Positions 62,701-64,000 of a DNA stretch of 64,000 nucleotides are shown piece by piece. The stretch spans positions 4,423,001 through 4,487,000 of the forward strand of contig NZ_CP157793.1 in the NCBI RefSeq assembly GCF_040110915.1. Reading direction: 5' to 3'. How positions within the stretch are numbered: position 1 is the first letter of the stretch; each line of letters begins with the position of its first letter. The notes under the pieces are model-generated. The model had not been told where the DNA came from. It did no database searches and saw nothing but the letters and a program-made list of their open reading frames with translations. Source of the stretch: Stappia sp. GTDB taxonomy: Bacteria > Pseudomonadota > Alphaproteobacteria > Rhizobiales > Stappiaceae. Position numbers and translations under genes: made by a program.

Positions 62701-64000
62701 AAGGACGTCACGACAATGGATCCCGCGCCGGACCCGTCGAGCGAAATGCCCGCCTGCCCGGCAAGCGCGACCATCACGTTGTCGAGGCGCGCCGTGATCG
62801 ATTGCCCGCCGTCGGTGACGCGCACGCCGTCGCCGGTGATGTCGTCGCTTGGCCCCGTCGCCGAGCCGCCGATGGTGACGCCGGAAATCGAGGCACTGGC
62901 GCCGGCGATGTCGATCCCGTCGCCGCCGGTGTTGTCGATGGTGTTGGTGCCGGCGAGCGTGAAGCTGCCCGTCGCGTCATCGTCGGTGACGCGGATGCCG
63001 TCGCCGCCCGCGGCGTTGATGTCGAGGCCGGTGAGGGTGACGTCGGCGTCGGAATTGGTCACGGCCACCGCGTCGCCCCCGGCGCGGAGTGTCGAGGCAT
63101 TGGTGGCATTGCCGATGGCGATCGTGCCGCCGGAATTCGCGCCGATCTCGACGCCGGCCCCCGTCGGGGCGGTCGTCGCGCCGATGCGAAGCTGGCCGGT
63201 CGCGGTGGTGCCGATGTCGAGCGTGCCGGCGGTCTGGCTCACCGTGACGCCGGTGGCCCCGCCGTCGACGACCAGTCCCGTGACGCCATTGGCCGTGCCC
63301 GTGCCGAGCGCGATGGTCGTATTCGCGCCGCCCACGGCGACGCCGGTGCCGCCCGCGCCGAGATCGAGATCGGCCGAGGTCAGCGTGAGGCCGTTGGCCC
63401 CGGTGATCGCGTCGAGGTCGATCGCGGTGCCCGTGTGGCCGGCGAGCGCCGCGGAACCGAGGACGATGCCGCCATTGGTCGTGTCGACCGTGTCGAGCGA
63501 AATGCCGTCGTCCGCCCCTCCGGCGGTGACCGCCAGCGTGTCGAAGTTCAGCCCGCCCGCGCCGATGCTGACATTGGCGAGATCGAGCGCGGTTCCCGTC
63601 CCGGTCGTGATCGTTTCGGCGCCGCCCGTCGCCGCCACGCCGATGGTTGCGCCCCCGGAGGCCGAAACGCCCGCGCCGTTCGCCGTGTCGACGGCGAGCC
63701 CGCCGCCGAAGGCCGATGTGCCGCCGGTCTGACTGATGCCGCCGCCCGTTCCGGTCTGGGTGACGGTGACGGCGCCGTTGAACGCCGTCGTGCCGCCCGA
63801 CTGGACGATGCCGTCTCCGGTTCCCCCGTGGGTGACGGTCAGCGTGTTGTTGAAGGTCGTGGTGCCACCGGCGACGACGAGGCCGTTTCCGGTGCTTCCC
63901 GCGGCCCCGGTCATGGTCACGGCACCGTTGAACGTGGCGCTGCCGCTGTTCACCGTGAGAATGTCGCCGGTCATGCTCGACAGGGTGCCGGAGGTGGTCC
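56736..64000 (-). CDS. Giant right-handed beta-helix repeat protein (5' end outside window)
   Basis: The gene reads leftward; its start lies beyond the right edge and about 2,420 residues are visible. An in-frame Met near 63974 sits inside a repeat, so it is not the start. The protein is built of short Gly/Thr/Val/Asp-rich strands of the type VTFGATTI, GTGVSFDT and NTAGNAVTLANN, typical of right-handed parallel beta-helices and surface adhesins. Two capping modules, near 61300-61450 and 57420-57560, share FTL(Q/E)x(G/D)QSL and (S)FG..PAN. The C-terminus ends in a unique GYTGPADNTAAIQTFLAGRNT domain with no beta-barrel, so it is not a classical autotransporter. Secretion route unknown. Confidence 0.85.
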   Translation of the reverse strand, partial: TTSGTLSSMTGDILTVNSGSATFNGAVTMTGAAGSTGNGLVVAGGTTTFNNTLTVTHGGTGDGIVQSGGTTAFNGAVTVTQTGTGGGISQTGGTSAFGGGLAVDTANGAGVSASGGATIGVAATGGAETITTGTGTALDLANVSIGAGGLNFDTLAVTAGGADDGISLDTVDTTNGGIVLGSAALAGHTGTAIDLDAITGANGLTLTSADLDLGAGGTGVAVGGANTTIALGTGTANGVTGLVVDGGATGVTVSQTAGTLDIGTTATGQLRIGATTAPTGAGVEIGANSGGTIAIGNATNASTLRAGGDAVAVTNSDADVTLTGLDINAAGGDGIRVTDDDATGSFTLAGTNTIDNTGGDGIDIAGASASISGVTIGGSATGPSDDITGDGVRVTDGGQSITARLDNVMVALAGQAGISLDGSGAGSIVVTSFNGNAVTAAGGAGVSMTDVAFDADGGLTGGGDANFTGDTVTGGDLAIGQGGTVAGAGLVLANVSGDLAFGALDVTSAGTGLDVTGSGAFNAGAGSGFRLATTSGTVNSTAAAGVLFDPFTADVTLTSITANGGTTGVLLEDISGSFTVTGTTDVNGATGDGLVLRGNDASVTFSGTTTVTDAGGNGITLDGNTGAVTFGATTIDMGTGAGARGIGYVNSNAATSFGATIIQDIGAAGTQVGIDFNGAELTGAATYASVALSGPDTSTDSIGVDLRGIDGDQAVTLGTVGATDSTSDTPSSITDLHRGVVIDPTAAVQFTFGDGAPGGPDEASSITVNGQAGAYTVDAGGGTLNASSFDFSDVAFTGDANFPVSPTSVLFVSETGGAIAAGVHNLNIALSADQVLTVTEAEGLTNTGQTFVFVAHTAAGTIDVSGGGADGFTLQEGQSLDGFADGNSVSFGSIKPANIEGDFGTTGGSVTQNVVTASNGNAGATSIIAAAGDNTIANTTFNAAGLTTGEAAILVSGITNAAHTVTLDNLEIGGIGAGAIGVALDDNNAAITLTDVDLIGSNAGTALSVDAGTASTAAISVDAASDIDGTTGTVVAIGAGGRDVTVNSALSASGNTEKVIDIAGQSAGTIQFGTVSSATATGDSVIEVTGQTGGTVTFGNVSITGYGDGGGDTAVALAGSGGTINLADVDITTTDGAGLSATGGGLSVQATSGDIDVSGGTALGLSGVTANAFALTSITGNGGGTTGTGVLLNNLGTTSSFTVSGATTLDNYTGFGIEIANLSEATQTIGFGAVNINTTVGQVAATGDGVSIDTLSATGVDIDFGAVTIGNATNQTDTGLSIGNITAAANDIDVDFASLALTNLDEAFLVDSFDATGRTITVAGTTTIADAATTGIAVTNSAGNVTFNDRTTILNDAAGANASGVDLGTSAGGANTGAYTFNGVDITVNGTGAFGFRATDSGSVTINDPASNNQITSNNGTALFINPTQISIDLETVTSSNASGSGVFITGGDALGGAGATGLDIANLTVTNSGGAGLRITNSTGTYSFGTTTIDNASGAGTAGDGVDIVGGAGVTTTVNFTNGLEITTTSGTGFVADGSTGTLTLNVANAGTESITTQTGRILRMDQIGIGGTGVSFDTLTAPGTVTGGDAISLFDVDGGTFSGGAVSIAGTAVFGDGITISGFSSSTFNFASATINNTAEDGIALSGANGAVTFGTVDIDGTTGDGIDITNAVNAVTINGGTIGATDDPAGIGVDINGGSGPVTIAAAVSKTTAGDIVEITGRTAGTVALTGAITGSGASGGIDVSGNSGGGIDFQDDLNLSGSGATVSVQTNTGGTTTFSGTSKIINTGTGNAVTLANNAGTVSFTNGGLDIDTTSGTGFSATGGGTVNVTGGGNSIASTGTGRLLVMNGVAVGSTVTFASLTGTGTISGDAVSLTNVSGGTVDGGTVTIAGTSGGGTGIALASNAATVQFGTTSVTDATGDAIDLNANSGTVTFGATTIASPTGIGIDVAGSNGAIAFGDVDITGLGATTGVDLSGGTVDAQITFATLDITGTSTAGSTGMDLTDYDNGQDVVTTGSGTIQDVETGIDLTNANIADGVTFRYGDGSGTNPGTESTIDTAGVGADNPIVITGLSSTGDYNFLDVGFGGSDTSGLSGGGGGGTVFWVAASATGAGDGSSAANAGLISTADGLTGVDTPTYIVLLNDPTGGQDTINLGSVAFTLEADQSLLSFHTQDSFSFGGGAPANVQLTGITGGTTITNPNTGSGAPVLTSSGTTTVTVADGSVIDGLEIAHTGGSGQAVLSSDLDGSFTVQNSLIQASTSGDAAILVERSSGFSGTTVGLIDNNTIDTNDAGAGIRALLNASTGAPDLQITISNNTFQGTDPNIGIAVGGGVSATACVDIVGNIDVTGAAHSITVSALFGFDLELAGYTGPADNTAAIQTFLAGRNTVTGGASTINVQAGLGGTVGPGPATCTQP

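Noticed and set aside
57976..63732. Long plus-strand open frames inside the giant repeat gene
   Set aside because: Their sequence is a Pro/Val/Ser-rich reflection of the Gly/Thr-rich repeats on the minus strand, with no start signal.

Overview
The window is GC-rich with dense, translationally coupled operons (many ATGA or GTGA junctions) and frequent GTG and TTG starts. Gene content includes an IalB-family protein, a BioMNY biotin ECF transporter, TRAP and tripartite tricarboxylate (TTT) transporters, a SapC-family protein and a periplasmic sulfite dehydrogenase. This suggests an alphaproteobacterium, probably Hyphomicrobiales or a relative, with a scavenging aerobic lifestyle. The assignment is inferred from gene content only. 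I saw no rRNA, tRNA, CRISPR array, transposase or integrase.

Layout. (1) 1-6.7 kb: a truncated DUF305 membrane protein, a persulfide-dioxygenase-like metallo-hydrolase and a peroxiredoxin divergent from an OxyR-like regulator, then an enoyl-CoA hydratase / PaaK-like CoA ligase / TetR operon. (2) 6.7-7.55 kb: a non-coding G-rich block. (3) 7.55-12.4 kb: a Tat-exported molybdenum sulfite dehydrogenase with its cytochrome c, then two PepSY proteins with a two-component system. (4) 12.7-24.1 kb: a TRAP transporter and IclR regulator followed by a seven-gene acyl-CoA degradation operon. Near-identical operator-like palindromes precede both units. (5) 24.2-26.3 kb: a papain-like lipoprotein and an orphan CdiA-CT/CdiI-like toxin-immunity pair. 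(6) 26.4-30.8 kb: a biotin-uptake operon (bioY, bioM, bioN, DUF1284) led by a PhyH-family oxygenase with an HxG metal site, plus a dienelactone hydrolase. (7) 30.9-49.6 kb: a large catabolic block with two TTT transporters, an AbrB-family permease, aconitase, an isocitrate-lyase-superfamily lyase, a cyclic amidohydrolase, an isochorismatase-type amidase, an SDR, an FAD dehydrogenase, and GntR and LacI regulators. (8) 50-64 kb: envelope genes (IalB, SapC), small unknowns, an acetyltransferase, a beta-propeller lectin-like protein, three tandem tail-collar (MdpB-like) proteins and the end of a giant beta-helix protein that runs off the right edge.

How it fits together. Block 7 looks like one regulon. 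A palindrome built around GTGTTGACAC recurs at five places, in each of its three divergent promoter regions, and the gntR gene sits beside one copy. The enzymes suggest uptake of a polycarboxylate or its cyclic amide, ring opening, deamidation, dehydrogenation, aconitase-type isomerisation and lyase cleavage. The substrate is unknown. Block 4 looks like import and CoA-dependent breakdown of a carboxylic acid, with a predicted heteromeric acyl-CoA dehydrogenase. Block 8 has collar proteins without other phage genes and is the best candidate for an undescribed surface system.
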